Shown: positions 49,586-58,794 of the stretch, piece by piece
Position numbering within the stretch: the stretch's first letter is position 1
Layout of the letters: each line of letters opens with the position of its first letter
NCBI RefSeq assembly: GCF_000759795.1
Contig: NZ_BBMZ01000002.1
Location: forward strand, 186,001 to 250,000
Reading direction: 5' to 3'
DNA from: Pseudescherichia vulneris NBRC 102420
GTDB taxonomy: Bacteria; Pseudomonadota; Gammaproteobacteria; Enterobacterales; Enterobacteriaceae
DNA: 64,000 nucleotides
Notes under the pieces: generated by a model
The model's input: the letters and a program-made list of their open reading frames with translations, nothing else
Told to the model about the DNA's origin: nothing
Database searches by the model: none
Position numbers and translations under genes: made by a program

Positions 49586-50512
49586 ATGCCCGCCGTTAAC
49601 CTTCGCCATATCGAAATTTTCCACGCCGTGATGACCGCCGGGAATCTGACCGAGGCCGCCCGTTTGCTGCACACCTCGCAGCCCACCGTGAGCCGGGAGC
49701 TGGCGCGCTTTGAAAAGGTGATTGGCCTGACGCTGTTTGAACGTTCGCGGGGACGACTGCACCCCACGGTGCAGGGTCTGCGCCTGTTTGAGGAGGTGCA
49801 ACGCTCATGGTACGGCCTGGATCGCATCGTCAGCGCTGCCGAGAGCCTGCGGGAGTTCCGTCAGGGGGAGCTGTCTATCGTCTGCCTGCCGGTCTTCTCT
49901 CAGTCGTTTCTTCCCCTGCTGCTGCAACCCTTTCTGGCCCGCTACCCGGAGGTAAGCCTCAACGTGGTGCCGCAGGAGTCGCCGTTGCTGGAGGAGTGGC
50001 TCTCTGCCCAGCGTCATGACCTCGGCTTGACCGAAACCCTGAGCACCCCCGCCGGGACCGAACGCACGCCGCTGCTAACTCTCAACGAGGTATGCGTCCT
50101 GCCCGCCGGACACCCACTGGCGCGGCACAAGGTGCTTACCCCCCAGGATTTTCAGGGCGAAAACTACATTAGCCTGTCGCGCTCGGACAGCTATCGCCAG
50201 CTGCTGGATGCCCTGTTCAGCGAGCACCAGGTGAAACGCCGCATGGTAGTAGAGACCCACAGCGCCGCCAGCGTCTGCGCAATGGTCCGCGCTGGCGTCG
50301 GGGTGTCGGTGGTCAACCCGCTCACCGCCCTCGACTATGCCAGCAGCGGCGTAGTGGTCAGGCCCTTCAGCATCGACGTACCCTTTACCGTCAGCCTGAT
50401 CCGCCCCCTACACCGCCCCGCCTCCGCGCTGGTGGATGCCTTCTCCACCCATTTGCAGCAGACCGTGTCGCACATTATCGCGCCGTTAGAAGCGGTGCTG
50501 GCTGAGCGTTAG
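49586..50512 (+). CDS. lysR: LysR, transcriptional activator of lysA
   Basis: A 308-residue founding member of the LysR family. The winged helix-turn-helix is at residues 1-65 ([20 protein letters not shown], then [17 protein letters not shown]), and the effector domain senses diaminopimelate/lysine. The start is ATG 49586, with AGGAAAG upstream; the frame is open 40 codons further but that part lies within the lysA promoter. The stop codon overlaps the ygeA stop on the other strand. Confidence 0.96.
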   Translation: MPAVNLRHIEIFHAVMTAGNLTEAARLLHTSQPTVSRELARFEKVIGLTLFERSRGRLHPTVQGLRLFEEVQRSWYGLDRIVSAAESLREFRQGELSIVCLPVFSQSFLPLLLQPFLARYPEVSLNVVPQESPLLEEWLSAQRHDLGLTETLSTPAGTERTPLLTLNEVCVLPAGHPLARHKVLTPQDFQGENYISLSRSDSYRQLLDALFSEHQVKRRMVVETHSAASVCAMVRAGVGVSVVNPLTALDYASSGVVVRPFSIDVPFTVSLIRPLHRPASALVDAFSTHLQQTVSHIIAPLEAVLAER

Positions 50513-51201
50513 TCCAGCATAAAGTCGACGACGTCGGCGGCGTGCAGCGCGGCTGTATCAAACACCGGGATCGGGCTTTGATCCTGAGAAACCAGCAGGC
50601 CAATTTCTGTGCAGCCGAAGATCACCCCCTGCGCCCCCTGATTCGCCATCCGCGCAATCAGATCGATAAAGTAGGCCCGCGACGGCGCGCTAAAGGTGCC
50701 CAGGCATAGCTCGTCAAAGATGATCTGGTTAACCTTACTGCGATCCTCTCCGTCCGGGACAGGGGTCTCAATACCGTAGGCGTCACGCATTCGCCCGCGG
50801 TAGAAATCCTGCTCCATGGTGTAACGGGTACCTAGCAGCGCCACCTGTTGCAGGTTGGCTTTCTGGATCGCCCGGGCAGTGGCGTCGGCGATGTGCAAAA
50901 ACGGCACGCTGCAATGATCCTCGATCTGACTGGCGACCTTATGCATGGTGTTGGTACAGAGCACGATCCCCTCGGCCCCGGCGCGCTCAAGCCCTGCGGC
51001 GGCGCTGGCAAGTATCTCTCCGGCCTTGTCCCAGTCGCCGCTCGACTGGCAGGCCTCAATATCATGAAAATCGACGCTGTGCAGCAGCAGGCTGGCAGAG
51101 TGCAGGCCACCCAGCCGGGCCTTAATCCCTTCATTAATCAGACGGTAGTAGGGAATAGTCGATTCCCAGCTCATGCCGCCCAGCAGCCCTATCGTTTTCA
51201 T
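50509..51201 (-). CDS. ygeA: Asp/Glu racemase family amino acid racemase YgeA
   Basis: A 230-residue PLP-independent racemase. The two catalytic cysteines are Cys82 in [11 protein letters not shown] and Cys197 in [12 protein letters not shown]. The N-terminus [20 protein letters not shown] is typical of the group. E. coli YgeA is a broad-specificity racemase (homoserine and other amino acids). The start is ATG 51201, twelve codons inside the longest frame, giving the E. coli length. It is convergent with lysR and divergent from kdgF. Confidence 0.94.
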   Translation of the reverse strand: MKTIGLLGGMSWESTIPYYRLINEGIKARLGGLHSASLLLHSVDFHDIEACQSSGDWDKAGEILASAAAGLERAGAEGIVLCTNTMHKVASQIEDHCSVPFLHIADATARAIQKANLQQVALLGTRYTMEQDFYRGRMRDAYGIETPVPDGEDRSKVNQIIFDELCLGTFSAPSRAYFIDLIARMANQGAQGVIFGCTEIGLLVSQDQSPIPVFDTAALHAADVVDFMLD

Positions 51202-51301
51202 CGTTTCTCTCCCCCTGTTATCCGCCCGTGAAAGCAAACTTGTGATCGGCTTTCCACTTATTAGGCGTCGCGTTTCTTTTTAACGCTGGCTGATATAAAT
51301 T

Positions 51302-51322
51302 TAATGAAACATTGTTTTACTC
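51302..51322. promoter_or_regulatory. KdgR box upstream of kdgF
   Basis: A 21-base site with the core TGAAACATTGTTTTA matches 17 positions of the KdgR consensus (AAATRAAACANTRTTTCATTT, counting the free position). It starts 49 bases before the kdgF ATG. KdgR represses pectin catabolism genes until 2-keto-3-deoxygluconate appears. Confidence 0.75.
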
Positions 51323-51350
51323 TTAAACCATTTTACTACAGGACGCTCTC

Positions 51351-51677
51351 ATGTTTACTTTCCACCAGCAGACCCAGCTCGACGATCTGGGCAATGGCGT
51401 TACCCGGCGCATTCTGGCCCATTCGGGCAAAATGATGGCGGTAGAGGTGAATTTTAGCGAAGGCGCGGTTGGCCCACTGCATAACCACCCTCATGAACAG
51501 CTTACCTATGTTTTATCCGGCGAGTTTGAATTTACCATCGGCGATGAGAAACATATCGTTCGCGCCGGGGATACTCTCTATAAAGAGCCAAACATCGTGC
51601 ACGGCTGCGTCTGCTTAAAAGCAGGTACCCTGCTCGATACCTTTACGCCGGTGCGTGAGGATTTCCTCAAAGCGTAA
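51351..51677 (+). CDS. kdgF: KdgF, unsaturated galacturonate-converting cupin
   Basis: A 108-residue single-domain cupin. It speeds the conversion of 4,5-unsaturated galacturonate, the product of pectin oligomer cleavage, to the linear ketone 5-keto-4-deoxyuronate. The metal-binding cupin motif is GPLHNHPHEQLTYVLSGEFE (His44, His46, His48 and Gln50 as candidate ligands), with a second motif around PNIVHGC (His84). AGGA lies before the ATG. It is preceded by a KdgR box and followed by a terminator and the tog operon. Confidence 0.92.
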   Translation: MFTFHQQTQLDDLGNGVTRRILAHSGKMMAVEVNFSEGAVGPLHNHPHEQLTYVLSGEFEFTIGDEKHIVRAGDTLYKEPNIVHGCVCLKAGTLLDTFTPVREDFLKA

Positions 51678-51699
51678 CCGTTACCCATCCCATTAAAAA

Positions 51700-51723
51700 G
51701 CCCTCCGCCGCGAGGGCGTTTTT
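51700..51723 (+). terminator. kdgF terminator
   Basis: GCCCTC (51700-51705) pairs with GAGGGC (51712-51717) over CGCCGC, followed by GTTTTT. Confidence 0.85.
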
Positions 51724-51810
51724 ATTTATATCAAATCATTAGCGCGTTAATCATTCATTTATCCAGGCACTTACCCGGCGCGTGCACTGGAAATGTCACC
51801 TGGCTCACCT

Positions 51811-51831
51811 TATTGAAACGTCGTTTCGACT
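51811..51831. promoter_or_regulatory. KdgR-like site 1 upstream of togM
   Basis: The symmetric core GAAACGTCGTTTC (51815-51827) resembles a KdgR box, though the outer arms match poorly. It is followed by TGATCACATTT, which holds one perfect CRP half-site. It lies about 100 bases before togM. Confidence 0.5.
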
Positions 51832-51886
51832 TTGATCACATTTCCATAATTAATCGAATGACGCAGAAATAAATCGCAATAAGATA

Positions 51887-51907
51887 AATTAAAACACCGT
51901 TTTAAAA
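51887..51907. promoter_or_regulatory. KdgR-like site 2 upstream of togM
   Basis: The core TTAAAACACCGTTTTAA matches about 15 of the 21 positions of the KdgR consensus and lies 27 bases before the togM ATG, suited to block transcription start or early elongation. Confidence 0.55.
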
Positions 51908-51934
51908 AGCAATCATACACCCAGGCAGGTATAT

Positions 51935-52825
51935 ATGAATGAAAACAGACTGCTGGGATTGGCCTGGATATCGCCCTATATCATCGGGTTGATCGTCTTT
52001 ACGGCCTTTCCCTTCGTTTCCTCGTTTTTCCTCAGTTTTACTGAGTATGACTTAATGAGTCCGCCGGTATTTAACGGGATTGAAAACTACCGTTACATGC
52101 TGACCGAAGACTCCCTGTTCTGGAAATCGATGGGGGTCACCTTTGCCTACGTCTTTTTAACTATCCCGCTGAAGCTCGCCTTCGCGCTGGGGATTGCTTT
52201 TGTTCTTAACTTTAAATTACGCGGCATCGGCTTCTTCCGTACCGCCTACTACATTCCATCCATCCTGGGCAGCTCCGTTGCCATCGCCGTGCTGTGGCGC
52301 GCCCTGTTTGCCATCGACGGCCTGCTGAACAGCTTTATCGGCGTCTTCGGCCTCGATCCGGTGAACTGGCTGGGTGAGCCGTCGCTGGCGCTGATGTCCG
52401 TGACCCTGCTGCGCGTCTGGCAGTTCGGTTCTGCCATGGTGATCTTCCTCGCCGCGCTGCAAAACGTACCCCAGTCGCAGTATGAGGCGGCGATGATCGA
52501 TGGCGCGTCGAAGTGGCAGATGTTTATGAAGGTGACCGTGCCGCTGATTACGCCGGTGATCTTCTTCAACTTCATTATGCAGACCACTCAGGCGTTCCAG
52601 GAGTTTACCGGCCCGTACGTCATTACCGGCGGCGGCCCGACCTACTACACCTATCTCTTCTCGCTCTACATCTACGACACCGCCTTTAAGTATTTCGATA
52701 TGGGCTACGGCGCGGCGCTGGCGTGGGTACTGTTCCTGGTGGTGGCCGTCTTCGCCTCCATTGCCTTTAAGTCATCAAAATACTGGGTCTTCTACTCCGC
52801 CGATAAGGGAGGCAAAAATGGCTGA
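51935..52825 (+). CDS. togM: Oligogalacturonide ABC transporter permease TogM
   Basis: A 296-residue inner-membrane permease of the MalF/UgpA type with six membrane segments. The EAA loop is near residue 190 (YEAAMIDGASKWQMFMKVTV), which docks on the ATPase TogA. It is the first gene of togMNAB, an importer of short pectin fragments described in Dickeya. It overlaps togN by eight bases. The specific substrate is assigned from family resemblance and from the surrounding ogl, kdgM, kdgF and kdu genes. Confidence 0.9.
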   Translation: MNENRLLGLAWISPYIIGLIVFTAFPFVSSFFLSFTEYDLMSPPVFNGIENYRYMLTEDSLFWKSMGVTFAYVFLTIPLKLAFALGIAFVLNFKLRGIGFFRTAYYIPSILGSSVAIAVLWRALFAIDGLLNSFIGVFGLDPVNWLGEPSLALMSVTLLRVWQFGSAMVIFLAALQNVPQSQYEAAMIDGASKWQMFMKVTVPLITPVIFFNFIMQTTQAFQEFTGPYVITGGGPTYYTYLFSLYIYDTAFKYFDMGYGAALAWVLFLVVAVFASIAFKSSKYWVFYSADKGGKNG

Positions 52826-53720
52826 CGTCCAACAAATTTCTACGGCAAGAAGCATCGCTGACCAGGAAGTCGCGCGTACCTTGCGTAAAGAGAAGATCAA
52901 CGCCAGCATCCGCTACGTGATCCTGCTGTTCGTTGGCCTGCTGATGCTCTACCCGCTGGTGTGGATGTTCTCGGCGGCGTTCAAGCCGAACCACGAGATC
53001 TTCACCACCCTGAGCCTGTGGCCAGCCAACGCCACCTGGGATGGCTTCATCAACGGCTGGAAAACCGGTACCGAGTATAACTTCGGCCATTACATGCTGA
53101 ATACCTTCAAGTATGTGATCCCGAAAGTGATCCTGACCATTATCTCCTCCACCATCGTGGCCTACGGCTTTGCCCGCTTCGAGATCCCGTGGAAGAAGTT
53201 TTGGTTCGCCACGCTGATCACCACCATGCTGCTGCCAAGCACCGTGCTGCTGATCCCGCAGTACCTGATGTTCCGTGAGATGGGCATGCTCAACAGCTAT
53301 ATGCCGCTCTATCTGCCGCTGGCCTTTGCGACTCAGGGCTTCTTCGTCTTCATGCTGATCCAGTTCCTGCGCGGCGTGCCGCGTGACATGGAGGAGGCGG
53401 CGCAGATTGACGGCTGTAACTCTGCTCAGGTGCTGTGGTATGTGGTGGTGCCGATCCTGAAACCGGCGATTATCTCGGTGGCGCTGTTCCAGTTCATGTG
53501 GTCGATGAACGACTTTATCGGCCCGCTGATCTACGTCTACAGCGTGGATAAGTACCCGATTGCCCTGGCGCTGAAAATGTCCATCGACGTGACCGAAGGC
53601 GCGCCGTGGAACGAAATTCTGGCAATGGCGAGTATCTCCATTCTGCCGTCCATCATTGTCTTCTTCCTGGCTCAACGCTACTTCGTACAGGGCGTGACCA
53701 GCAGCGGAATTAAAGGTTAA
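52818..53720 (+). CDS. togN: Oligogalacturonide ABC transporter permease TogN
   Basis: A 300-residue permease of the MalG/UgpE type with six membrane segments and a cytosolic N-terminal stretch. The EAA loop is near residue 195 (MEEAAQIDGCNSAQVLWYVV). The start is ATG 52818, preceded by GGAGGC; a longer frame exists 19 codons upstream within togM. It pairs with TogM to form the membrane channel. Followed 12 bases later by togA. Confidence 0.9.
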   Translation: MADVQQISTARSIADQEVARTLRKEKINASIRYVILLFVGLLMLYPLVWMFSAAFKPNHEIFTTLSLWPANATWDGFINGWKTGTEYNFGHYMLNTFKYVIPKVILTIISSTIVAYGFARFEIPWKKFWFATLITTMLLPSTVLLIPQYLMFREMGMLNSYMPLYLPLAFATQGFFVFMLIQFLRGVPRDMEEAAQIDGCNSAQVLWYVVVPILKPAIISVALFQFMWSMNDFIGPLIYVYSVDKYPIALALKMSIDVTEGAPWNEILAMASISILPSIIVFFLAQRYFVQGVTSSGIKG

Positions 53721-53732
53721 GAGGGAAATATC

Positions 53733-54860
53733 ATGGCTGAAGTTATTTTCAACAAGCTGGAAAAAGTGTACTCCAACGGCTTTAAAGCGGTACATGGTAT
53801 CGACCTGAAGATCGCTGACGGGGAGTTTATGGTGATTGTCGGGCCGTCCGGCTGCGCCAAGTCCACGACCCTGCGCATGCTGGCCGGGCTGGAGACCATC
53901 AGCGGCGGCGAAGTGCGTATCGGGGAGAAGATCGTCAACAACCTTGCGCCGAAAGAGCGCGGCATTGCGATGGTGTTCCAGAACTATGCGCTTTATCCGC
54001 ACATGACGGTGCGGGAAAACCTCGCCTTCGGCCTCAAGCTGAGCAAGATGCCGAAGGCGCAGATCGATAAATATGTCGATGAAGCGGCGAAGATCCTTGA
54101 GCTGGAAGAGCTGCTGGAGCGCCTGCCGCGCCAGCTCTCCGGCGGCCAGGCTCAGCGTGTGGCGGTAGGCCGGGCGATTGTGAAGAAGCCGGACGTGTTC
54201 CTGTTTGACGAACCGCTCTCTAACCTTGACGCCAAGCTGCGTGCCTCCATGCGCATCCGTATTTCGGATCTGCATAAGGAGCTGAAGAAGTCCGGGAAAC
54301 CGGCCACCACCGTCTACGTGACCCATGACCAGACCGAAGCCATGACCATGGGCGATCGCATCTGCGTGATGAAGCTGGGGCATATCATGCAGGTTGATAC
54401 CCCTGACAATCTCTATCACCACCCGAAGAATATGTTCGTGGCGGGCTTTATCGGCGCGCCGGAGATGAACATCAAGCCCGGCAAGCTGATCGATAAAGCG
54501 GGCCGCCTGCATATCACCATCGGCGATGAGAGCCTGCCGCTGAACGCGCGCCAGCAGGAGAAAGTTGCCGCGTATCAGAACCAGTCGGTGTTTTTCGGCG
54601 TGCGTCCAGAGTTCGTTTCCCTCTCCGATGAACCGTTCGCCGAAGGCTGCTGCAGCGGTGAGATGGTGCGCACCGAGAACATGGGCCATGAGTTCTTCGT
54701 CTATCTCAAGGTTGCCGACTATGAGCTGACCGCCCGTATCCCGTCCGACGAAGCTAAACCGATGATTGAAAAGGGCCTTAACCGTAAGGTCTATTTTAAG
54801 TTTGACATGGATAAGTGTCATATCTTTGACGCGAAAACTGAACAGAACATCTCTCTCTAA
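53733..54860 (+). CDS. togA: Oligogalacturonide ABC transporter ATPase TogA
   Basis: A 375-residue ATPase of the MalK/UgpC/MsmX class. The nucleotide-binding domain covers about residues 1-235 and a TOBE-type regulatory domain the rest. Walker A lies at residues 37-45 and reads GPSGCAKST, with Ala42 in the place where almost all ABC proteins have Gly before the Lys. The signature LSGGQAQRVAVGRA, Walker B VFLFDEPLSNLDAKLR and the switch His in VYVTHDQTEA are normal. It sits 12 bases after togN and 13 before togB. Confidence 0.9.
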   Translation: MAEVIFNKLEKVYSNGFKAVHGIDLKIADGEFMVIVGPSGCAKSTTLRMLAGLETISGGEVRIGEKIVNNLAPKERGIAMVFQNYALYPHMTVRENLAFGLKLSKMPKAQIDKYVDEAAKILELEELLERLPRQLSGGQAQRVAVGRAIVKKPDVFLFDEPLSNLDAKLRASMRIRISDLHKELKKSGKPATTVYVTHDQTEAMTMGDRICVMKLGHIMQVDTPDNLYHHPKNMFVAGFIGAPEMNIKPGKLIDKAGRLHITIGDESLPLNARQQEKVAAYQNQSVFFGVRPEFVSLSDEPFAEGCCSGEMVRTENMGHEFFVYLKVADYELTARIPSDEAKPMIEKGLNRKVYFKFDMDKCHIFDAKTEQNISL

Positions 54861-54873
54861 CTGGAGTATAAAA

Positions 54874-56163
54874 ATGAAAAAAGTGCTTTTAAGCGCAGCA
54901 ATCTCCGCCACATTAGGCCTGAGCGCCCTTCCTTCACAGGCGGCCGATAGCGTCGACCTGCGTATGTCCTGGTGGGGCGGCAACGGCCGTCACCAGGTGA
55001 CGCTGAAGGCGATCGAGGAGTTCCACAAGCAGCATCCGGACATTAACGTCAAATCAGAATACACCGGCTGGGATGGCCACCTCTCCCGCCTGACCACGCA
55101 GATCGCTGGCGGCACCGAGCCTGACGTGATGCAGACCAACTGGAACTGGCTGCCGATCTTCTCTAAAAACGGCGACGGCTTCTACGATCTCAACCAGCTG
55201 AAGGACGTGATCGATCTGAGCCAGTTCGATCCAAAAGAGCTGAAGTCGACCACCGTCAACGGCAAGCTGAACGGGATCCCGATCTCCGTGACCGCGCGCG
55301 TCTTCTACTTCAACGATGAGACCTGGAAAAAAGCGGGCGTTGAATACCCAAAAACCTGGGACGAGCTGAAAGCGGCGGGCAAAACCTTTGAGAGCAAGCT
55401 GGGCAAGCAGTACTACCCGGTGGTGCTGGAGCATCAGGACACCCTGGCGCTGCTGAACTCCTACATGATCCAGAAGTACAACATTCCAGCGGTGGACGAG
55501 AAGACCAAAAAATTCGCCTACAGCAAAGAGCAGTGGGTGGAGTTTTTCCAGACCTATAAGGATCTGGTCGACAACCACGTGATGCCGGATACCAAATACT
55601 ATGCGTCGTTTGGTAAGAGCAACATGTATGAGATGAAGCCGTGGATCGAGGGTGAATGGGGCGGCACCTACATGTGGAACTCCACCATCACCAAATACTC
55701 TGACAACCTGAAGCCACCGGCGAAGCTGGCGCTGGGCAGCTACCCGATGCTGCCGGGCGCCACCGACGCGGGTCTATTCTTTAAACCGGCCCAGATGCTG
55801 TCGATTGGTAAATCGACCAAGCATCCGAAAGAGGCGGCGCAGCTGATTAACTTCCTGCTGAACAGTAAAGAGGGCGCGGAGACGCTGGGCCTTGAGCGTG
55901 GCGTACCGCTGAGCAAGGCGGCGGTAGAGACCCTGACCGCTAACGGCACCATCAAAGAGGACGATCCGTCGGTTGCGGGCCTGCGTCTGGCGCAGTCCCT
56001 GCCTGCCAAGCTGACGGTATCGCCTTACTTTGACGATCCGCAGGTAGTGGCCCAGTTTGGGACCTCCCTGCAGTATATCGACTACGGTCAGAAAACCGTG
56101 GAAGAGACTGCGGCTGACTTCCAACGCCAGGCCGAGCGTATCCTGAAACGCGCAATGCGCTAG
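54874..56163 (+). CDS. togB: Oligogalacturonide-binding protein TogB
   Basis: A 429-residue family 1 extracellular solute-binding protein. The Sec signal peptide is MKKVLLSAAISATLGLSALP, with cleavage after SQA near residue 22. The mature protein begins ADSVDLRMSWWGGNGRHQVT, rich in aromatic residues suited to sugar stacking. ATG 54874, with GGAG upstream, is preferred to a start inside togA 36 codons earlier. It delivers substrate to TogMN in the periplasm. A REP unit follows. Confidence 0.91.
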   Translation: MKKVLLSAAISATLGLSALPSQAADSVDLRMSWWGGNGRHQVTLKAIEEFHKQHPDINVKSEYTGWDGHLSRLTTQIAGGTEPDVMQTNWNWLPIFSKNGDGFYDLNQLKDVIDLSQFDPKELKSTTVNGKLNGIPISVTARVFYFNDETWKKAGVEYPKTWDELKAAGKTFESKLGKQYYPVVLEHQDTLALLNSYMIQKYNIPAVDEKTKKFAYSKEQWVEFFQTYKDLVDNHVMPDTKYYASFGKSNMYEMKPWIEGEWGGTYMWNSTITKYSDNLKPPAKLALGSYPMLPGATDAGLFFKPAQMLSIGKSTKHPKEAAQLINFLLNSKEGAETLGLERGVPLSKAAVETLTANGTIKEDDPSVAGLRLAQSLPAKLTVSPYFDDPQVVAQFGTSLQYIDYGQKTVEETAADFQRQAERILKRAMR

Positions 56164-56176
56164 GTCTCACAGCTAT

Positions 56177-56207
56177 GCCGGGCGGCGCGAGCGCTTGCCC
56201 GGCCTAC
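56177..56207. repeat. REP palindrome between togB and araE
   Basis: GCCGGGC (56177-56183) pairs with GCCCGGC (56197-56203), followed by CTAC. It is the only separation between convergent togB and araE (47 bases apart), at the right edge of the first pectin block. Confidence 0.85.
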
Positions 56208-56210
56208 GGT

Positions 56211-57629
56211 TTATACCCCGATATTCCTTAATTTTTCTCCCGCCATCAGCCTGCGTTCAATGTGCTCCAGGGTGACGTTTTTCGTCTCCGGGATCAGCCA
56301 GAACGTAATACCGACAAACACGATATTCAGCGCGGTATAGAGCCAGAAGGTTCCCGCCGCACCGATAGCATCAAGCAGCGTCAGGAAGGTTGCGCCGATG
56401 ATCATGTTCGACACCCAGTTGGTGGTGGTCGAGCAGGTAATACCGAAGTCGCGGCACTTCAGGGGCTGGATCTCCGAGCAGAGGATCCACACTACCGGTG
56501 CGGCGCTCATGGCGTATCCGGCGATACAGATCATGGTCATGCCCACAGAGAGCCAGGAGAGGCCGCTGGAGGCGGTGCCGTTATCGAACTGCATCAGACA
56601 GTAGCCCAGCACCAGCGTGCCAAAGGCCATGACGCTAAAACCGATCTTCAGCGCGGGCTTACGTCCGGCTTTGTCGACCATAAAGATGGCGATAAAGGTA
56701 GCGAACATAAAGGTCAGGCCGACCACCAGAGTGGCGATCATCTGCTGTTCGGTAGTGGTAAACCCGGCCATCTTAAAGATGCGCGGGGCGTAGTACATAA
56801 TGATGTTCATCCCGGTAAACTGCTGCATCGCCTGCAACAGCATGCCGAGAAACACTGCCCGGCGCACGTTGCGGTTGGCTTTGAACAGCCCCCACCCGCC
56901 CTGCTTGTGCTTCAGGCTTTCACGGATCTCATTCAGCTCCTCGCGCGCCTTCTCGGAGGTATCGCGCAGCATGCGCAGCACCTCCTCCGCCTCAATATGC
57001 CGCCCCTTCTCCGCCAGCCAGCGCGGGCTATTCGGCAGGAAGATCACCAGCACGATCAGCACCAGCGCTGGCAGAGCCAGCACGCCCAGCATGGCGCGCC
57101 AGTTACCGGAGTAGCTCAGCGCCGTGTCGGAGAGAAAGGCCATCACAATCCCCAGGGTGACCATCAGCTGGTACATGCTGATCATCTTGCCGCGCACGTT
57201 CTCGCTCGCCATCTCGGAGAGATAGAGCGGCGCGGTATAGGAGGCGATGCCCACCGCGACGCCAAGGATCACCCTTGAGAAGATCAGTACCTCGACGTTG
57301 ATAGCGAAAGCCGACCCGAGGGATCCCACAACAAAAAGAATGGCTCCCGCCATCAGGCTGTATTTACGCCCCAGGCGAAACGAAAGCCAGCCGTTAAATA
57401 GCGCCCCGATGGCCGCCCCCAGCATCATGCTGCTCACCACCCACTCCTGCTGGCGGCTGGTCAACGTAAAGTGGTCGGTAATAAAGGGGAGCGCCCCGGC
57501 GATCACGCCAATATCCAGACCAAACAGCAGACCGGCCACGGCGGCGGAGATAGAGACAAAAAGATTCATGCGCCGCGTATCCTGCAACGCGCGCGGCAAT
57601 GACGGTGCGTTATGACTCAATGAACTCAT
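56211..57629 (-). CDS. araE: Arabinose:H+ symporter AraE
   Basis: A 472-residue sugar porter of the MFS with 12 membrane segments. The family motifs [12 protein letters not shown] (loop 2-3), [36 protein letters not shown] and the C-terminal [16 protein letters not shown] are all seen. The C-terminus EKLRNIGV and the length equal those of E. coli AraE, which favours it over GalP. In E. coli araE sits between ygeA and kduD; here kdgF-togMNAB has been placed between ygeA and araE. Confidence 0.95.
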   Translation of the reverse strand: MSSLSHNAPSLPRALQDTRRMNLFVSISAAVAGLLFGLDIGVIAGALPFITDHFTLTSRQQEWVVSSMMLGAAIGALFNGWLSFRLGRKYSLMAGAILFVVGSLGSAFAINVEVLIFSRVILGVAVGIASYTAPLYLSEMASENVRGKMISMYQLMVTLGIVMAFLSDTALSYSGNWRAMLGVLALPALVLIVLVIFLPNSPRWLAEKGRHIEAEEVLRMLRDTSEKAREELNEIRESLKHKQGGWGLFKANRNVRRAVFLGMLLQAMQQFTGMNIIMYYAPRIFKMAGFTTTEQQMIATLVVGLTFMFATFIAIFMVDKAGRKPALKIGFSVMAFGTLVLGYCLMQFDNGTASSGLSWLSVGMTMICIAGYAMSAAPVVWILCSEIQPLKCRDFGITCSTTTNWVSNMIIGATFLTLLDAIGAAGTFWLYTALNIVFVGITFWLIPETKNVTLEHIERRLMAGEKLRNIGV

Positions 57630-57710
57630 CTTTTGGTGCCTGAAGTAGTAAATCGTCTATTGAAAGTAAGAGAGGGACGGCGAAAGGTGTCAGGGGTTAA
57701 CAGTCATAGA

Positions 57711-57727
57711 TATGGATAATATTGCTA
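57711..57727 (-). promoter_or_regulatory. AraC half-site upstream of araE
   Basis: On the minus strand TAGCAATATTATCCATA matches the AraC half-site pattern TAGCN7TCCATA exactly. It lies 82 bases before the araE ATG. A weaker second half-site may follow one 21-base step further out (57732-57748), overlapping TGTGATGGATATTCCA (57741-57756), a half-good CRP site. The rest of the 57630-57897 spacer is AT-rich with no coding frame. Confidence 0.6.
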
Positions 57728-57897
57728 TGCATATGGTTTATGTGATGGATATTCCACTTTCATAACCACATTTAATATTATCAAATTATTTTAATATGAT
57801 GTTTTAGTTAATAAATAAGCAGAGAAGCGCCTTTATTTGGCATTTTGATATGGATATTTCTCGACAGGGAATATGGATTTATCTGATTTCAAGAGAT

Positions 57898-57922
57898 AAA
57901 AAATCCTGCCGCGTGGCAGGAT
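57898..57922 (-). terminator. kduD terminator
   Basis: ATCCTGCC (57903-57910) pairs with GGCAGGAT (57915-57922) over GCGT; the A-run at 57898-57903 on the plus strand gives the U-tract on the minus strand. Confidence 0.85.
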
Positions 57923-57925
57923 CTT

Positions 57926-57955
57926 GTAGGTCGGGTAAGCGCAGCGCCACCCGAC
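57926..57955. repeat. REP palindrome after kduD
   Basis: TCGGGT (57931-57936) pairs with ACCCGA (57949-57954), preceded by GTAG, so it is in the opposite orientation to most other REP units of this window and has slightly diverged ends. Confidence 0.75.
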
Positions 57956-57971
57956 ATGTAATTACGCTGGA

Positions 57972-58733
57972 TTAACGCGCCAGCCAGCCGCCGTCTACCG
58001 CCACGGTGTAGCCGTTGATGTAGTCAGAGGCGCTGGAGGCCAGGAACACCACCGGCCCCATCAGATCGCTTGGCAGACCCCAGCGGCCCGCCGGGATGCG
58101 GTCGAGGATCTCAGCGCTGCGCTGCTCGTCGGCACGCAGCTGCTGGGTGTTGTTGGTCGCCATGTAGCCCGGAGCGATAGCGTTGACGTTGATGTTGTGC
58201 TTCGCCCACTCGTTCGCCATCAGACGGGTGATGCCCATCACGCCGCTTTTAGAGGCGGTGTAGGACGGTACGCGGATGCCACCCTGGAAGGAGAGCATCG
58301 AGGCGATGTTGATGATTTTGCCGCCGTTGCCCTGGGCGATAAAGTGCTTCGCCGCCGCCTGGGACATAAAGAACACGCTCTTGATGTTCAGATCCATCAC
58401 GTCGTCCCAGTCTTTTTCGCTGAAGTTGATCGCGTCTTCACGACGGATCAGACCTGCGTTGTTCACCAGCACGTCGATATGGCCGAACTCGCTCACCGCG
58501 CGCTCCAGCAGCGCAGGGATGCCGTCGATCTGACGCAGGTCAGCGGTCAGGCTCAGGAAGCGGCGACCCAGGGCGGTAACGCGCTCGATGGTCTCGGTCG
58601 GCTCAACGATGTTAATCCCGACGATGTCACAGCCCGCTTCTGCCAGACCCAGCGCCATACCCTGGCCCAGGCCGGTATCACAGCCAGAGACAACCGCAAC
58701 TTTACCTTCAAGAGAAAATGCATTCAGAATCAT
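57972..58733 (-). CDS. kduD: 2-dehydro-3-deoxy-D-gluconate 5-dehydrogenase KduD
   Basis: A 253-residue short-chain dehydrogenase that reduces 2,5-diketo-3-deoxygluconate to 2-keto-3-deoxygluconate with NADH. The Rossmann motif is VSGCDTGLGQGMALGLAEAG (TGxxxGxG variant), followed by NNAGLI, the catalytic Ser in IINIASMLSF and YTASK. KPG-equivalent AIAPGYMATNN follows. The length equals the E. coli protein. It lies 61 bases after kduI on the same strand and very probably forms kduI-kduD. Confidence 0.96.
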   Translation of the reverse strand: MILNAFSLEGKVAVVSGCDTGLGQGMALGLAEAGCDIVGINIVEPTETIERVTALGRRFLSLTADLRQIDGIPALLERAVSEFGHIDVLVNNAGLIRREDAINFSEKDWDDVMDLNIKSVFFMSQAAAKHFIAQGNGGKIINIASMLSFQGGIRVPSYTASKSGVMGITRLMANEWAKHNINVNAIAPGYMATNNTQQLRADEQRSAEILDRIPAGRWGLPSDLMGPVVFLASSASDYINGYTVAVDGGWLAR

Positions 58734-58794
58734 AGTGGTTCCTTAATCTATCTGCGCCTGTTCGCCAGGCATGGTTTGCTTTGCTCTCCGCGAC

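Noticed and set aside
52767..54983. A 738-codon minus-strand open frame
   Set aside because: It is antisense to togN and togA, rich in His, Arg and Gln as mirror frames of high-GC genes are, with no family features.
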